The notes beneath the pieces were generated by a model. That model did no database searches, had not been told where the DNA came from, and was given only the letters and a program-made list of their open reading frames with translations. A stretch of 64,000 nucleotides of DNA from Semisulcospira habei (Eukaryota > Mollusca > Gastropoda > Semisulcospiridae): NCBI GenBank assembly GCA_036245525.1, contig BTPG01000003.1, positions 161,979,760 through 162,043,759 on the forward strand, given 5' to 3'. Positions 13,775 through 24,133 of this stretch are shown in pieces (within the stretch, counting starts at the first letter, position 1; every line of letters starts with the position of its first letter). A program made the translations under genes and the position numbers.

Positions 13775-14288
13775 TGTTTTAATTCTTTTCTGAAAAGAAT
13801 TAAATTTTATTAAAGAAGTTGAAAGGATACACAGCTGGCTAACGAACTCATCCAATGTCTTTATCTAAACTAGCTATATCCAAAATGTCAAGTAAATATG
13901 ACAAAAATTACGGACTCTAATCTGGGTCAACCGACTCCAATAAACAGTCTTAAATGAGACATATAATTACAATATGCTCGGAGGCTCTCTTAGCCACCCC
14001 TTTAAGAAAGTATTTCGCCAAGTTTCAATCTTGTGTGTACAGAAAATATCGGAGAGTCTCTTGTTTACATACATACGCACACACATACATACATACGCAC
14101 ATACTGCGCTTCGCGCCAAATGTACGTTCAGCAGCGAGGTTAGCGTAACTAGACATGACGTAATTTTTATCTTGTTACTTCAATTGTGAGAGGTTTAGGC
14201 CTGCCCGCCTGTGACATTATGGACATGCTATTAAATCCCCCCCCCCCCCCCACCGCGACCCGTCGTATCCTAAAAAGTCCCTTCTATA
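13775..14288 (-). repeat. right inverted arm of the foldback element
   Basis: Inverted copy of 9143-9680, ending in 'aaagtcccttctata'. A (C)n run sits at about 14237-14251. Confidence 0.75.
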
Positions 14289-14586
14289 AATAGAAGGGAC
14301 TTTTAAAAAGACAACCCCCCCCCCCCCCCCATAACCACCAACACCAATCTGCGTCCACCGGCAGTTAAGGGATAAGACTCCACAAGACCACCTCCTCCTC
14401 CGTCTGTGAAATACAGACGTGAATGAGGATGGTCCCCGCGTGGCGTCATCACCACACTTCAGTAAAAGCTGTATGACTGTAACGCGAAGAGCCTCACCAA
14501 ACAGCTGAATTCATCTCGACCACTGGACAACGGAAATCGGGCGATCGACAAGCAAAACAAAAACAAGTAATTACGTCAGTCATAAC
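14289..14586. other. no gene recognised
   Basis: Begins with an inverted end motif (ATAGAAGGGACTTTT) abutting the foldback element and a (C)n run near 14317-14330. Nothing else is recognised. Confidence 0.4.
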
Positions 14587-14657
14587 TGTGTGCTGGTCTG
14601 AGATTTTGGACCCCACGGCCTTAGGCCGTATGGTCCAAAATAGTAGACCAGCACACA
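14587..14657. repeat. hairpin family E copy
   Basis: Arms GTGTGCTGGTCTGAGATTTT and its near reverse 'aaaatagtagaccagcacac' around CCTTAGGCCG. Relatives lie at 58741 and 61871, with a half copy near 33618. Confidence 0.8.
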
Positions 14658-14967
14658 CATGACAAATCTCGTTAAAATACCATTCGTGATGACAATGTAA
14701 TTATGACAACGTGACAGGTATACCACTAAGCGAGGAGGGGAAATGGAACGAGAGCCCTTATCTCTGTTGACGCACCTGACAATGTGTCACCGTGAACCAA
14801 ATATTGACGCTGTTTTAGAGGTCAGGTGACGATGATCGGGTTACGTCTGTTGTTGTATTTCTGGAACCGCCTTAACGGGAGATATTGCCACGATACGTGT
14901 GACGCTAATGTGACGCGAATGCGTTTCAGGAATAAGCTTTTTACCCCCCACCCACCCAACCCCTTCC

Positions 14968-14970
<3 letters not shown>

Positions 14971-15053
<83 letters not shown>
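14971..15053. repeat. (CA)n microsatellite
   Basis: Uninterrupted tract of about 83 bases followed by 40 bases of unique sequence and then (CT)n. Confidence 0.95.
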
Positions 15054-15056
<3 letters not shown>

Positions 15057-15090
15057 TCCCTCTCTTCAATAAGACATAACAGTTGTTTAG

Positions 15091-15093
<3 letters not shown>

Positions 15094-15164
<71 letters not shown>
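15094..15164. repeat. (CT)n microsatellite, left of SINE tail
   Basis: Uninterrupted (CT)n; it resumes at 15225 after a 60 bp SINE end. Confidence 0.95.
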
Positions 15165-15166
<2 letters not shown>

Positions 15167-15221
15167 GCCGTGAGATGGCCTTAGTCGCCTGCTCGGCGTT
15201 AAACCCAAATAACTAACTAAC

Positions 15222-15224
<3 letters not shown>
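15165..15224 (+). mobile_element. truncated SINE 3' end inside (CT)n
   Basis: The last 60 bases of a SINE of a second family: 'gagatggccttagtcgcctg', 'cggcgttaaacccaaataac' and an (ACTA)n tail. (CT)n lies on both sides, so a severely 5'-truncated copy sits within the microsatellite, sense strand the same as the CT strand. Confidence 0.8.

Positions 15225-15288
<64 letters not shown>
15225..15288. repeat. (CT)n microsatellite, right of SINE tail
   Basis: Continuation of the (CT)n tract. Confidence 0.95.
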
Positions 15289-15290
<2 letters not shown>

Positions 15291-16490
15291 ATGCTCTTTA
15301 AAGACAGACCAGTAGTTCATGAACAATTGTCGTTCAGTCACTGGATTTCCGACATTGTGATTGGTCAGCATCGAAAAATCGCAGGGGGTTCAATGCCCCA
15401 ATGCCTACCTCCTAGAACCATTGCTGTACGTGTAATTTTTAATCAGCTGGCCAATCCGCAGTTCTAGTATCGCGCACGAACCTGTCCCATGTCTTTCATC
15501 TGAACGCTTAGATCAGGGCTGCCCGGCACCTTACATCATACATATCCGGAAAACACAAAGATCAAATGGTGGTAGACGATAGGGAAATAAAAGAATTGTA
15601 TCTTATTTCGGCATGACTCAAGCGGTGAGTACACTACACAAGTGCTACACAAATTTGTCGCAATTCAAACTCTGAACTGAGACAGCTCGAAACTTTCCAA
15701 TGTGCTCCATGTCAACACGTATGCTGTTCAGTTAGAAAGCAAAGACTGTTACCACTGGTGCAGTAAGAGAGAAAGAGAAATAAATAAATAAAATGTGACA
15801 GATCTATGGCATTTCAGTTTTTGTTGAAAAGATCGAGTCATTGTTGAATGCGTGAATGAGCTCAGTACCGCTTGACGAAAGATGCCAACAATACATGTAT
15901 CATGTACGAAATCAGACCTACAGTGTATCCAGTCGCTTGCCACGCAGTCCTGCGCTCAAAATTTAGAAGTTTTATCGCTTGAACCCAGTGAGAATAGTCC
16001 GCACTTGATTGCTACAGATTCTGATCTTGTCATAGGCTGCTTAGAAGCAGAACCGCTGGTAAGCGTTTGAAATTACAGCGGCAAAAAGTGCACGGCCGGG
16101 CAAGGTAGCCTATTCTCTCTGTGTATTTTCAAGAAAATGCAGTCTGACGTCAGAAATATTTGGCGTTTTACTCCTGACGTCAGACACACATTCGAGGCTT
16201 CAAATAATGCCAAATAATGCTTCAAATAATGCCAGCGCTAGCCTCACCTATCTGGTTTGTGAGTTTCAAATAATGCGTAATTAAGACTGAACGACAATGG
16301 CATTCGGCGCGTCGGTCTGATAATCATCTTCAGCGGACTACAATACCACGATGTAACCCTCGAAGTAACCCAACACAGACGATTCAATGCCTAATTATTT
16401 GGGAAAGTGACGTGCAAAGCAAGATATCCTACTACATGTGTATTTTCAAATAAAATTATCAGTGTATTTTTTTTAAAGCTACACAGCACA
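15289..16490. other. no gene; short repeated words
   Basis: No domain-bearing frame. 'ttcaaataatgc' is repeated at about 16198-16280, beside the word CCAGCGCTAGCCTCACC, which recurs on the other strand near 45035, 57841 and partly 60967. 'tgtcgttcagtc' near 15330 and its reverse near 16288 could be ends of one unit of about 960 bp. Confidence 0.35.
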
Positions 16491-16499
16491 ACCTTGTAT

Positions 16500-16590
16500 T
16501 TGGGAGTGGGAGACCTGAAGTAGCTCGGACGCCAGCACGTTATACTCCCACCCGTAAAGTCACGAGTTCGAACTCATATGGGCATTTGAC
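16500..16590 (+). other. weak tRNA-like segment, possible SINE head
   Basis: 'tagctcggacgccagcacg' resembles an A box region and 'gagttcgaactc' resembles a B box. Acceptor and anticodon stems do not close cleanly by eye, so this is more likely a tRNA-derived SINE remnant than a tRNA gene. Confidence 0.25.
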
Positions 16591-16809
16591 CAGACTCATT
16601 TTTGTTATTTTTTATGTTTATTAAAAAATAAATCTCATTCATGGTTGCAGAAGAAGTCAAGCTAAAACTGTTTAATCCTGTTTTGTGAGTACATGCAATT
16701 ACTGTCACTTTCACATGCATCAGTACCACCGCTCACTAGGCCGTATCTATCGACTATGCTCCCTCGTATCTCCCCCTCTTTCTCTCCGCTCCTCAACCAC
16801 CCCCAAACT

Positions 16810-17076
16810 TTAACCCTTTGCGTGTCGGTAGCAGTTTTTGTCGCGATGACTCCTACAGGAATCATCGCGACAAAAACCCGCTACCGACACGCTTACTTTA
16901 CTTACTTACTTACGCCTGTCACCCCTACCCGGGTATAGGCCGTCGACGAGAGACCTCCAGCAACTCCTGTCCTGTGCTTCTCCTTCGATTCTACTCCAGG
17001 TGGTTCCCAGTCTCTTGATGTCTGCTTGGAGGTCTCGACGCCAGGAGTTTCTCGCTACCGACACGCAACGGGTTAA
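16810..17076. mobile_element. hairpin family C MITE (TTAA ends), split by an RTE fragment
   Basis: Starts TTAACCCTTTGCGTGTCGGT and ends in 'cgacacgcaacgggttaa'. The core 'tttttgtcgcgatgac' pairs with 'atcatcgcgacaaaaac'. The right arm carries a 160 bp RTE fragment at 16893-17052 within a 14 bp duplication. TTAA at both ends is the target signature of piggyBac-type transposases (family knowledge). Confidence 0.8.
16893..17052 (-). mobile_element. 5'-truncated RTE LINE fragment
   Basis: Same 3' end as the RTE at 18169, including (AAGT)n tail and 'cgggtaggggtgacaggcg' on the sense strand. Flanked by exact duplications CGCTACCGACACGC at 16879-16892 and 17053-17066, so it is an independent insertion into the MITE. 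Confidence 0.9.
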
Positions 17077-17257
17077 AATTCCAACTCGTACAAGATGTTA
17101 CACAGCGTTTTCCTAGCTGATCACTCCTTGGTTCTTTTCTCAGCTCCCGTCTGTGCGCGGGGTTTGCCGAAGATTAATTCCATTCGCACGAGTTTGCATC
17201 AGATCGGCCTCGCATTCACCAGCCATACGTCAATTAGAGAACCGGAAGATTGGGCGC

Positions 17258-17469
17258 TATCCCATTTAGCCCTGACGCACTACAGCAGGAGATGGGTCGA
17301 CCATGATAATTCAAGGGTAGTGTCAGATTAGCTTGGCGCCTGTCGGCGCCAAGCTAATCTGTCACTGCCCTTGAATTATCATGGTCGATCCATCTCCTGC
17401 AACTGGTGCATAGTCATTAGATGACGCCTCCAAAATTTGGTAAATACGGCCGTCGGGCTGAATGAGCTA
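17258..17469. mobile_element. hairpin family B MITE
   Basis: About 210 bp. The core is a near-perfect inverted repeat of over 100 bp: 'gcaggagatgggtcgacc', 'attcaagggtagtg', GCTTGGCGCC and the reverse. The ends 'catttagccctgacg' and 'cgtcgggctgaatg' are inverted. The TTAA-like termini have decayed here. Confidence 0.8.
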
Positions 17470-17508
17470 GCGAGAAAAAAGTAAGTCCCCCGTTAGCTTC
17501 TTTCGGCT

Positions 17509-17574
17509 GCAAGAGGCGCTGATGCTCATCAGCTCCTGCAGTTGCAGAGGCCCATGAGATTCGGCGCCTCTTGC
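17509..17574. repeat. hairpin family A copy
   Basis: Arms GCAAGAGGCGCTGATGCTCA and 'gattcggcgcctcttgc'. Several arm changes are matched on the other arm, for example GGCGC on both sides. Confidence 0.8.
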
Positions 17575-17685
17575 TGGATCAGACACACTGACATCCTCAG
17601 ACTGAGGAATCACTTCGGGTTGAGTTATACTGAGGCTAAAAGCTTCAAATTTGTACATTATAGTACTTACAGATATGGATATAGA

Positions 17686-17775
17686 CCAATGGCTTTAGTT
17701 CAAGGACAGTGCAAGAATAGCTTGGCGCCTAGAGGCGCCAAGCTATTCTGGCACTACCCTTGAACTATTTTAGTC
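17686..17775. repeat. hairpin family B core
   Basis: 'agttcaaggacagtgc', AGCTTGGCGCCTAGAGGCGC and 'ggcactacccttgaact' form a stem; the outer MITE ends are not recognisable. Confidence 0.75.
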
Positions 17776-18168
17776 AAACTTATTTCACACACTGGTGTGT
17801 TCCGAATGATGAGGGTTAAAAGTGAACAAGAGAAAAGCTTAAAGTGAAAGTCTAGCAGTGCATTTTCAAACGACGTCAATAACATGCAGTCTAGTCGAAG
17901 ATTCAAACCTCCATGTCAGGCAAAACGTGGGACTCGTTCAGATAGCATGTCCGTTACTGTCCGTGGACCTTAAACCCAGAACTAACCAAACCTCAATGAT
18001 CTCTGTATCTGGCACTGATGTAAAAATAATGTTCTCCACCCTCATTCCCCCCGTTATTCCAGTGAAGGCCGCAAAGGCTTATGATAATTTATGATAATTT
18101 ATGCCTGCAGACAGATATTCATATACGTGTACAACTGTATTCTTCAACGTGGACGAGCTTTTCGGTAC

Positions 18169-21072
18169 TTACTTACTTACTTACGCCTGTCACCCCCACC
18201 CGGGTATAGGCCGTCGACGAGAGACCTCCAGCGACTCCTGTCCTGTGCTTCTCCTTCGATTCTACTCCAGGTGGTTCCCAGTCTCTTGATGTCTGCTTGG
18301 AGGTCTCGACGCCAGGCGTTTCTCGGCCTACCTCTTTTCCTCTTTCCATGGGGGTTCCATGACAATGCCTGCCTAGTGATACTGGAAGCTGGCTTTCTCA
18401 GACTGTGACCGATCCATCCACATCTTCTTCGCCCAATTTCATTCTCTGCTGTTATCTGCTCTGTTCTCTCCCAGAGTCTGACGTTGCTGATCTTCTCTGG
18501 CCAGTGGATTTTCAAAATTCTTCTAAGGCAACTGTTCATGAAGGTCTGTACTCTGTTGACTGTGGTTTTTGTCAATCTCCAAGTCTCTGCTCCATATAAG
18601 AGAACTGCTTTTACATTGGAGTTGAAAATCATCTTCATGACCCAGTCTATGGCCAGTAGGAAGAGGAACGGAGACAGCAGACACCCCTGCCTGAAACAGG
18701 TTCTGACCTGGAGCTCCCTGGTGAACTGCCCTTCGTGGATCACGCGATATGTCATGCCATCATAGCTGCTCTTGATCAGGCGGACGAGCTTTGTGGGTAC
18801 ACCGTAGTGTCGTAGGAGTTTCCACAGAGTCTCTCGGTCCACACTGTCAAATGCTTTCTCATAATCCACAAAGTTGACGTACAGCGGGGAGCTCCACTCC
18901 AGAGACTGTTCCACGATGATGCGGAGAGTGGCGATCTGGTCTGTACATGATCGGTTCTTCCTGAATCCTGCTTGCTGGTCTCTCAGCTGGGGGTCAACGG
19001 AGCTCTTCATTCTCTCCAGGATGATCCTGTTGAAGACCTTTCCTGGTACTGACAGCAAGGTGATTCCTCTGTAGTTGAAACACTTGTTGAGGTCGCCTTT
19101 CTTGGGAAGCTTGATTAGGTACCCCTCCTTTCAGTCAGCCGGCATCACCTCCTCTTCCCAGATCTTTCCAAACAGTGGGTACAGCATCTCCACTGTTGTC
19201 TCTAGGTCTGCTTTCAGAGACTCCGCTGGGATGCCATCTGGGCCTGCTGCTTTGCCGTTCTTCAAGAATGCCACTTCTCTTCTGATCTCTTCCCGGCTGG
19301 GTCTGTCACAGCTGATGGGTAGGTCGGTCTCTGCCGGCTGGATGTCTGGGGGGTCGGGTGGGCTAGGTCTGTTCAGTAACTCTTCAAAATACTCGGCCCA
19401 TCTGTCGAGTTGGTCTGCTCTGTCTGCCATAGGCTTGCCTTCTTTGTCTTTTACTGGTCTTTCTGTATGGCCATACTTGCCTGACAATCTTTTGGTAATG
19501 TCGTAGAGCTGTTTCATGTTGCCGCTGCCTGCTGCCTTTTCTGCCTCTGCTGCCAGGCTGTCTGTGTAGGCCCTCTTGTCTGCCCTGATACTACTCTTCA
19601 CCTCGCGGTTGGCTTCCGAGTATTCCCCCTGTGCCCTTACTTTGGCTGCTCTCGTGCGACTGTTGTTGACAGCTGCTTTCTTCTGCTTCCTCGCTTCTAT
19701 CTTCTTCAAGGTCTGTGCCGACAGCCAGTCCTTGTGATGGCGTTTCCTGAACCCTACAGTGTCTTTGCAGGTTGAGTTCAGCGCCTCTCTAACTGCCTTC
19801 CACTGCTGCTCTGTGGTGACCGCCTCCTCTTCATTTACTAGCTCATGTAGCGCTTGAAACCGGTTGGACAGCACCAGTTTGAACTCTTCTCTAACTCCAG
19901 TTTCTCTCAGGAGGCCTACATTATAGCGCTGTCTTCTTGTTGTCTCTGTGCGGCTTTTCTTTAGCTTGAGCTTCATTCTTAAGGTAAGCAGATGGTGGTC
20001 GGAGGCGACATCTGCTCCCCTCCTCACTCGAACATCTTGAAGGGATCTTCTAAATTTCTTGCTAATGCAGATATGGTCTATTTGGTTCTCTGTTGTATGG
20101 TCAGGTGAGACCCAAGTTGCTTTGTGTATTCTTCTGTGTGGGAAGATGCTGCCTCCAATGACAAGTCGGTTTAGAGCACAAAAGTCTACAAACCTCTCCC
20201 CGTTCTCACTCATCTCCGAGCCTAGTCCCTGTCTCCCCATCACCTCTTCGTATCCGGTGTTGTCCTCCCCTATTTTGGCATTAAAATCGCCCATGACGAT
20301 GGTGATGTCTCGCTCCGCACATTTGTCCAAGGCACTCTGGAGTCGGTCGTAGAACTCTTGTTTCTCTTCCTCGTCACTGTCATTAGTGGGCGCATAACAC
20401 TGGATGACGTTTAGCTTGATCTTTTTCTTGGTTCTAAAGGCTGCTGTGATAATTCTTGGCCCAAGAGGTTCCCAGCCCATCAGCGCTCTCTGTGCCACTG
20501 GTGACAGCATGAATGCTACACCTTCTGTATGGGGGGCATTCTCCTCTTCATGACCTGAATACAGAATCATCTCCCCACTTAACAGCCTTTTCTGGCCACA
20601 CTGCGTCCATCTGGCTTCACTGATACCTAGCAGGGAAAGGTTGTACTTTTGCATTTCCGCTGCTATCTGGGCGGCCTTGCCGCTCTGGTACATGGTCTTG
20701 AAGTTCCATGTGCCCATGGTTGTATCCCTGGATAGAGAGAGGCGGCTCGGTCCTGTGGCTTCCGAAGACTTCCGGCTTTCACCACAGGACGTCATAAGTC
20801 TTCTGGTAGAAGAACCTTTCTCCTCCAAAATGAATTACTGTTAGTCTTTTCGTCGGCGTTTTTGTAGCTATTTCCTTTTTTGCAGGATGGGGAAGCTACC
20901 CCCACGCCCAACCCCGTTACTAGGAGGACCAGGGGTTTTCTGTCGGGGTCACCTTCCCTTAGACCATGTTGGTTCACGGCACCTTATTTCATTCGGTGCA
21001 CCCCTCTCACGAGGGACCCCCTATCCACCACCCAGGGGACGCGCCTCAACGCCATATGGTCTCAGCGCGAGG
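18169..21072 (-). mobile_element. RTE/BovB-like LINE with target duplication
   Basis: Near full-length element on the minus strand with an (AAGT)n 3' tail at 18169-18184. It is bounded by the 14 bp duplication GAGCTYTTCGGTAC at 18155-18168 and 21073-21086, with one mismatch. It has a 5' UTR of about 240 bp and an endonuclease/reverse-transcriptase ORF. It carries one nonsense codon and an internal deletion in the reverse transcriptase. Parts of the same family occur at 16893-17052 and 36572-37134. Confidence 0.93.
18177..20828 (-). pseudogene. RTE-type endonuclease/reverse transcriptase, one stop and an internal deletion
   Basis: The frame from 20828 to 18177 is open except for a TGA at about 19128-19130, where the family normally has Trp ('VMPAD', stop, 'KEGYLIKLPKKGD'). 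The N-terminal apurinic-like endonuclease runs from 'MGTWNFKTMYQSGK' through 'ISEARW', 'IVMGDFNAKIG' and 'ASDHHLL'. The reverse transcriptase has 'NGKAAGPDGIPAE', 'GFRKNRSCTDQIATLRIIVE', 'VDYEKAFDSVD' and 'RQGCLLSPFLFLLAIDWVMK'. The text then jumps near 18640 to 'FNSNVKAVLLYGAETWRLTK', a block that normally lies well downstream. The stretch carrying the catalytic FADD box is gone. The C-terminus 'GKRKRGRPRNAWRRDLQADI' is intact. Cannot be active. Confidence 0.92.
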
Positions 21073-21107
21073 GAGCTCTTCGGTACAACGATAAAAACCA
21101 CCGTCAA

Positions 21108-21171
21108 CAAGAGACACAGATTCTCATGAGCCCCTGCAACCGCAGGAGCTCATGAGAATCTATGCCTCTTG
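21108..21171. repeat. hairpin family A copy
   Basis: Near-consensus copy: 'caagagacacagattctcat', GAGCCCCTGCAACCGCAGG and 'catgagaatctatgcctctt'. Confidence 0.85.
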
Positions 21172-21399
21172 GAGATGAAACTATAACGACAGATGAAAGC
21201 TTTTGTTTCTGTAGTCGAGCACTGTGCGATCATGAGAAAAGCTGGCAAAGAGGTTGTGCAGTGTATTTTCCCGCAATATATTACGCATTATCATGGCTTC
21301 TGTTTGTCGTGTCCTATAGCTGTCTCGATGGCGCGTTTCCGTTGCGCGAGTGGGCCCCGGTTGCTTGTAATTGCGTCAATCCAAGATAAAATTGACGAT

Positions 21400-21545
21400 G
21401 CCCCCCCCCCCCCCCCCTGAAAAAAACAACAACAAAAAACCAGAAAACAAACAAAAAAAGAAAAAAAAAAACCACGCACGCACGCACGCACACATACACA
21501 CACACACACACAACACACACAAACTTAAAAAAAAAAATTGTTTTT
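21400..21545. repeat. low-complexity C, A and CA tracts
   Basis: (C)n at about 21401-21418, A-rich stretch, (CGCA)n and (CA)n, then (A)n. Confidence 0.85.
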
Positions 21546-21714
21546 GCCTCCACGGCCAAAATGACATACATCAACCATGTTGCGCGTGCAGCCACTGGAA
21601 ATGTTTACAGTACAGGTGGCTGTATGCGCAATGGGGTTAGTTCACAGAATTTTACAAAATCGTCCATCAAACACTACGGATGAATACCAATTAATTCTTT
21701 CAATCAACGCAACC

Positions 21715-21775
21715 CATCTGCAAGAGAAAAAAATCCTACAACTGCGCGGGCTCAGTCGGATCTATGTCTCTTGCT
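21715..21775. repeat. degenerate hairpin family A copy
   Basis: 'ctgcaagagaaaaaaatcc' and 'ggatctatgtctcttgctga', followed by 'caccactttga', a flank shared with 52119-52240. Confidence 0.6.
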
Positions 21776-21830
21776 GACACCACTTTGAATCTATGCTCTT
21801 TGGACGGGCTTGGGGCTCTTAGGTGCAGAC

Positions 21831-22044
21831 TTGACCCATTCAGCCCTGACGCACTACAGCAGGAGATGGGTCAACCATGATAATTCAAGGGTAGTGCCAG
21901 ATTAGCTTGGCGCCTGTCGGCGCCAAACTAATCTGGCACTGTCCTGGTATTATCATGGTCGATCCATCTCCTGCAACTGGTGCATAGTCATTAGAGGACG
22001 CCTCCAAAATTTGGGAAATACGGCCGTTTGGCTGAATGAGTTAA
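21831..22044. mobile_element. hairpin family B MITE
   Basis: About 214 bp from 'ttgacccattcagccctgac' to 'tttggctgaatgagttaa'. The central stem of over 100 bp contains GCTTGGCGCC. The TTAA end is kept on the right and altered to TTGA on the left. Confidence 0.85.
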
Positions 22045-22187
22045 TAAAGATTCCACAAACACAAACCGAGACCACTGGCAGTGAATGGGGTTAACACGTC
22101 GAACAAGATGTGGGCGATAGGTCGACCGTGACGGCGAATTTGGTTCACAAGAGCCAACTCATGAGCTCATTCTCCAAATCGGCTCCG

Positions 22188-22289
22188 TGAAGGCAAAAGA
22201 CACCATGTTCGTGCAAAGCGAGCTTTTCACTGTAATACAATGGAAATCTTGCTTTTCACACAAAAAAGGACTTGCTGTCAGCTACCTTC
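22188..22289. repeat. hairpin family F copy
   Basis: 'aaggcaaaagacaccatg', 'cttttcactgtaatacaatg' and 'ggacttgctgtcagctacctt' form an imperfect inverted repeat. Confidence 0.6.
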
Positions 22290-22540
22290 ATCATAAATAT
22301 TGCACGCGCAGAAGAAGAGGAGGACTGGCCGACCATGACAATTCACGGGTAGTGCCTACCTGATCAACCTGCAACCTATCCTTGCGATTCAGATACTGCC
22401 CTAGAAATCAAAATTTGTACTACACTCAGGGTCGGATCTGAGCCCAACATTCTGTAAAATGCTGTAACAAAGTCCATTTTTGGGGTGTGTGGACACCTCC
22501 CCTGTTGATATTGGCGGGTTTTGACATACATATTCACGCA

Positions 22541-22650
22541 CCCCCCCCCCCCCCCCCCCCCCGCTTGATATTTTGGCGAGAGTTTTGACACACCTGCGCA
22601 TGCCTGCCTTTTGCACTCCCCCCCCACACACACACACACACAAACACACA
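22541..22650. repeat. (C)n and (CA)n tracts
   Basis: (C)n at about 22541-22562 and (CA)n at about 22623-22648 with no gene between. Confidence 0.85.
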
Positions 22651-23084
22651 CTTTTTTTATTTTCGGCCACTAGTGTTGGGGAGGCCTTTTGTGTCAAGTT
22701 GAAGGTCTCAAACAAAAATTTGCAACCACCTCCCACCCCATACCCCTTGAGGTAACTGATCCGCACCTGACACTCTAGGTTCATGGAACAAACTTGGAAA
22801 ACTAGCTCAATGGAAAGCAAATTGCTGAACGTCACGTCCGGTCTTTAACGTCCTATTGGTGGCGAAAATACCCGCGATTTTACTTTTAACTTCGCTTCAT
22901 CATCTACGTGCATAGAAGCCATACGACAGGCAGACAATTTCCACTTGCAGACAAAAGCCGCTTATTTTACAATTCTCCTAATGGGTACCGCCAACTTACA
23001 GACAGACATACAGATATCAGTGGAAAACTTGAACAGGGTTACACGCTCAGTCTGAGGATAAATAAATGACATCTATCCTCTCCA

Positions 23085-23150
23085 GCAAGAGACACAGATT
23101 CTCATGAGCCCCTGCGGCTGCAGGGGCTCATGAGAATTTGTCTCTAGTGC
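23085..23150. repeat. hairpin family A copy
   Basis: 'gcaagagacacagattctca', CCCCTGCGGCTGCAGGGG and 'tcatgagaatttgtctct'. Confidence 0.85.
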
Positions 23151-23743
23151 ATAGACAGAAAGGGTTGGCAGAGACACTGACAACTCGCAATACTTTTACT
23201 TTTTATCTATCACTATGACATCTAGCACCCGTCTGACTTCTAGTGCGGCTACCATCTCCTTGAAACTTTGTGTGAAACTCTGTGACTCGTTTTTTTGGAG
23301 CACCTCAAGAGTGTCACACAGAGGCACCATAGATCTTTGTACGCCCCAGCATCCCTTTAGGGCTCGTGAGGATCTACTATGATGTCTCACGCAGACGCAA
23401 ACGCGTATTCTGCTGTTCGTCATATAGATCTGCAACACTATGCCTAAGTCTCCTAAGTCTTGCAGAAAAAATACTGTGCCCTTTAAGGCAATACAATAAA
23501 AATCTCGATTTAAAAACGACTTGCTATCGGTTTTTTAAACATCAAAATTTGCATCTTGTTAAAATGAAAATCTCGCTCTTCATAAAAAAATGGACTAACT
23601 AACATGTTTTTGGCGAAAACAAACAAACAAACAAACAAAACAAAAACAAAAAACACGATTTTCATTGCATTACAATGAAACTCCAGCTTTTCACAAATTG
23701 CGCACTTACTGCCTTTTGCCTTCATAATGCAGCACTGATCAAG

Positions 23744-24033
23744 CCAGACCAAAAAGGTGACTGCCAAGCGTGTAATATGCAAAGAAGTACCCAACGGAGA
23801 AAGAAACACGCTTAGAAAAGACGGGTACAACACAATTTATTAATATTTCGGGTAAATACCCTTTGTCAAAATAGACAAACAAACAGAGAGATTAGCCGCT
23901 ACTTATCTTCATTGGCAGAAGGAATCAAAATGGACAAAGGGTATTTTGACAAAGGGTATTTACCCGAAATATTAATAAATTGTGTTGTACCCGTCTTTTC
24001 TAAGCGTGTTTCTTTCTCCGTTGGGTACTTCTT
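23744..24033. mobile_element. head-to-head inverted pair, Penelope-like 3' ends (tentative)
   Basis: 290 bp insertion flanked by the duplication AGCACTGATCAAG at 23731-23743 and 24034-24046. The arms at about 23783-23868 and 23945-24031 are inverted copies containing 'aacacgcttagaaaagac' and 'tattaatatttcgggtaaat'. On the outward strand the end reads as a small stem, GGGTATTTACCC, followed by GAAATATTAATAAA, which resembles the conserved 3' region of Penelope-like elements. Related pieces occur at 51798-51880 and 55784-55859. The class is an inference from this motif and the pairing. Confidence 0.55.
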
Positions 24034-24063
24034 AGCACTGATCAAGGACTATGTCTGAGTCGT

Positions 24064-24133
24064 GGGCGACTACCCAATGCGCAAAAGGCCATATTGCCGA
24101 CGTCGGCCTGCTGGCCTCTGCGCACTGGGTACC
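24064..24133. repeat. hairpin, possible family G relative
   Basis: 'acccaatgcgcaaaaggcca' and 'tggcctctgcgcactgggt' pair around GCCGACGTCGGCC. Confidence 0.65.

Larger units (their letters stand above)
9143..14288. mobile_element. foldback element with arms over 500 bp
   Basis: The left arm (about 9143-9680) and right arm (about 13775-14288) are inverted copies. Matching landmarks are the ends 'tatagaagggactttttagg' and its reverse, 'cctctcacaattgaagtaac', 'gacatgacgtaa', 'ggcgcgaagcgc', 'cgttagccagct' and 'cttttcagaaaagaattaaa'. Both outer ends continue into a short inverted end motif, AAGTCCCTTCTAT facing ATAGAAGGGACTT. The interior holds repeat module M, a LINE insertion (9780-12364), repeat R copy 2 and a SINE insertion. 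No transposase is seen, so it is non-autonomous or has lost its gene. Whether these ends define one mobile unit is an inference. Confidence 0.65.

Noticed and set aside
16500..16590. Candidate tRNA gene
   Set aside because: A box and B box words are present but stems do not close; kept only as a weak SINE head.
18091..18408. Plus-strand frames over the RTE element with repeated 'RRRETSSDSCPVLLLRFYSR'
   Set aside because: Antisense shadows of the RTE C-terminus.
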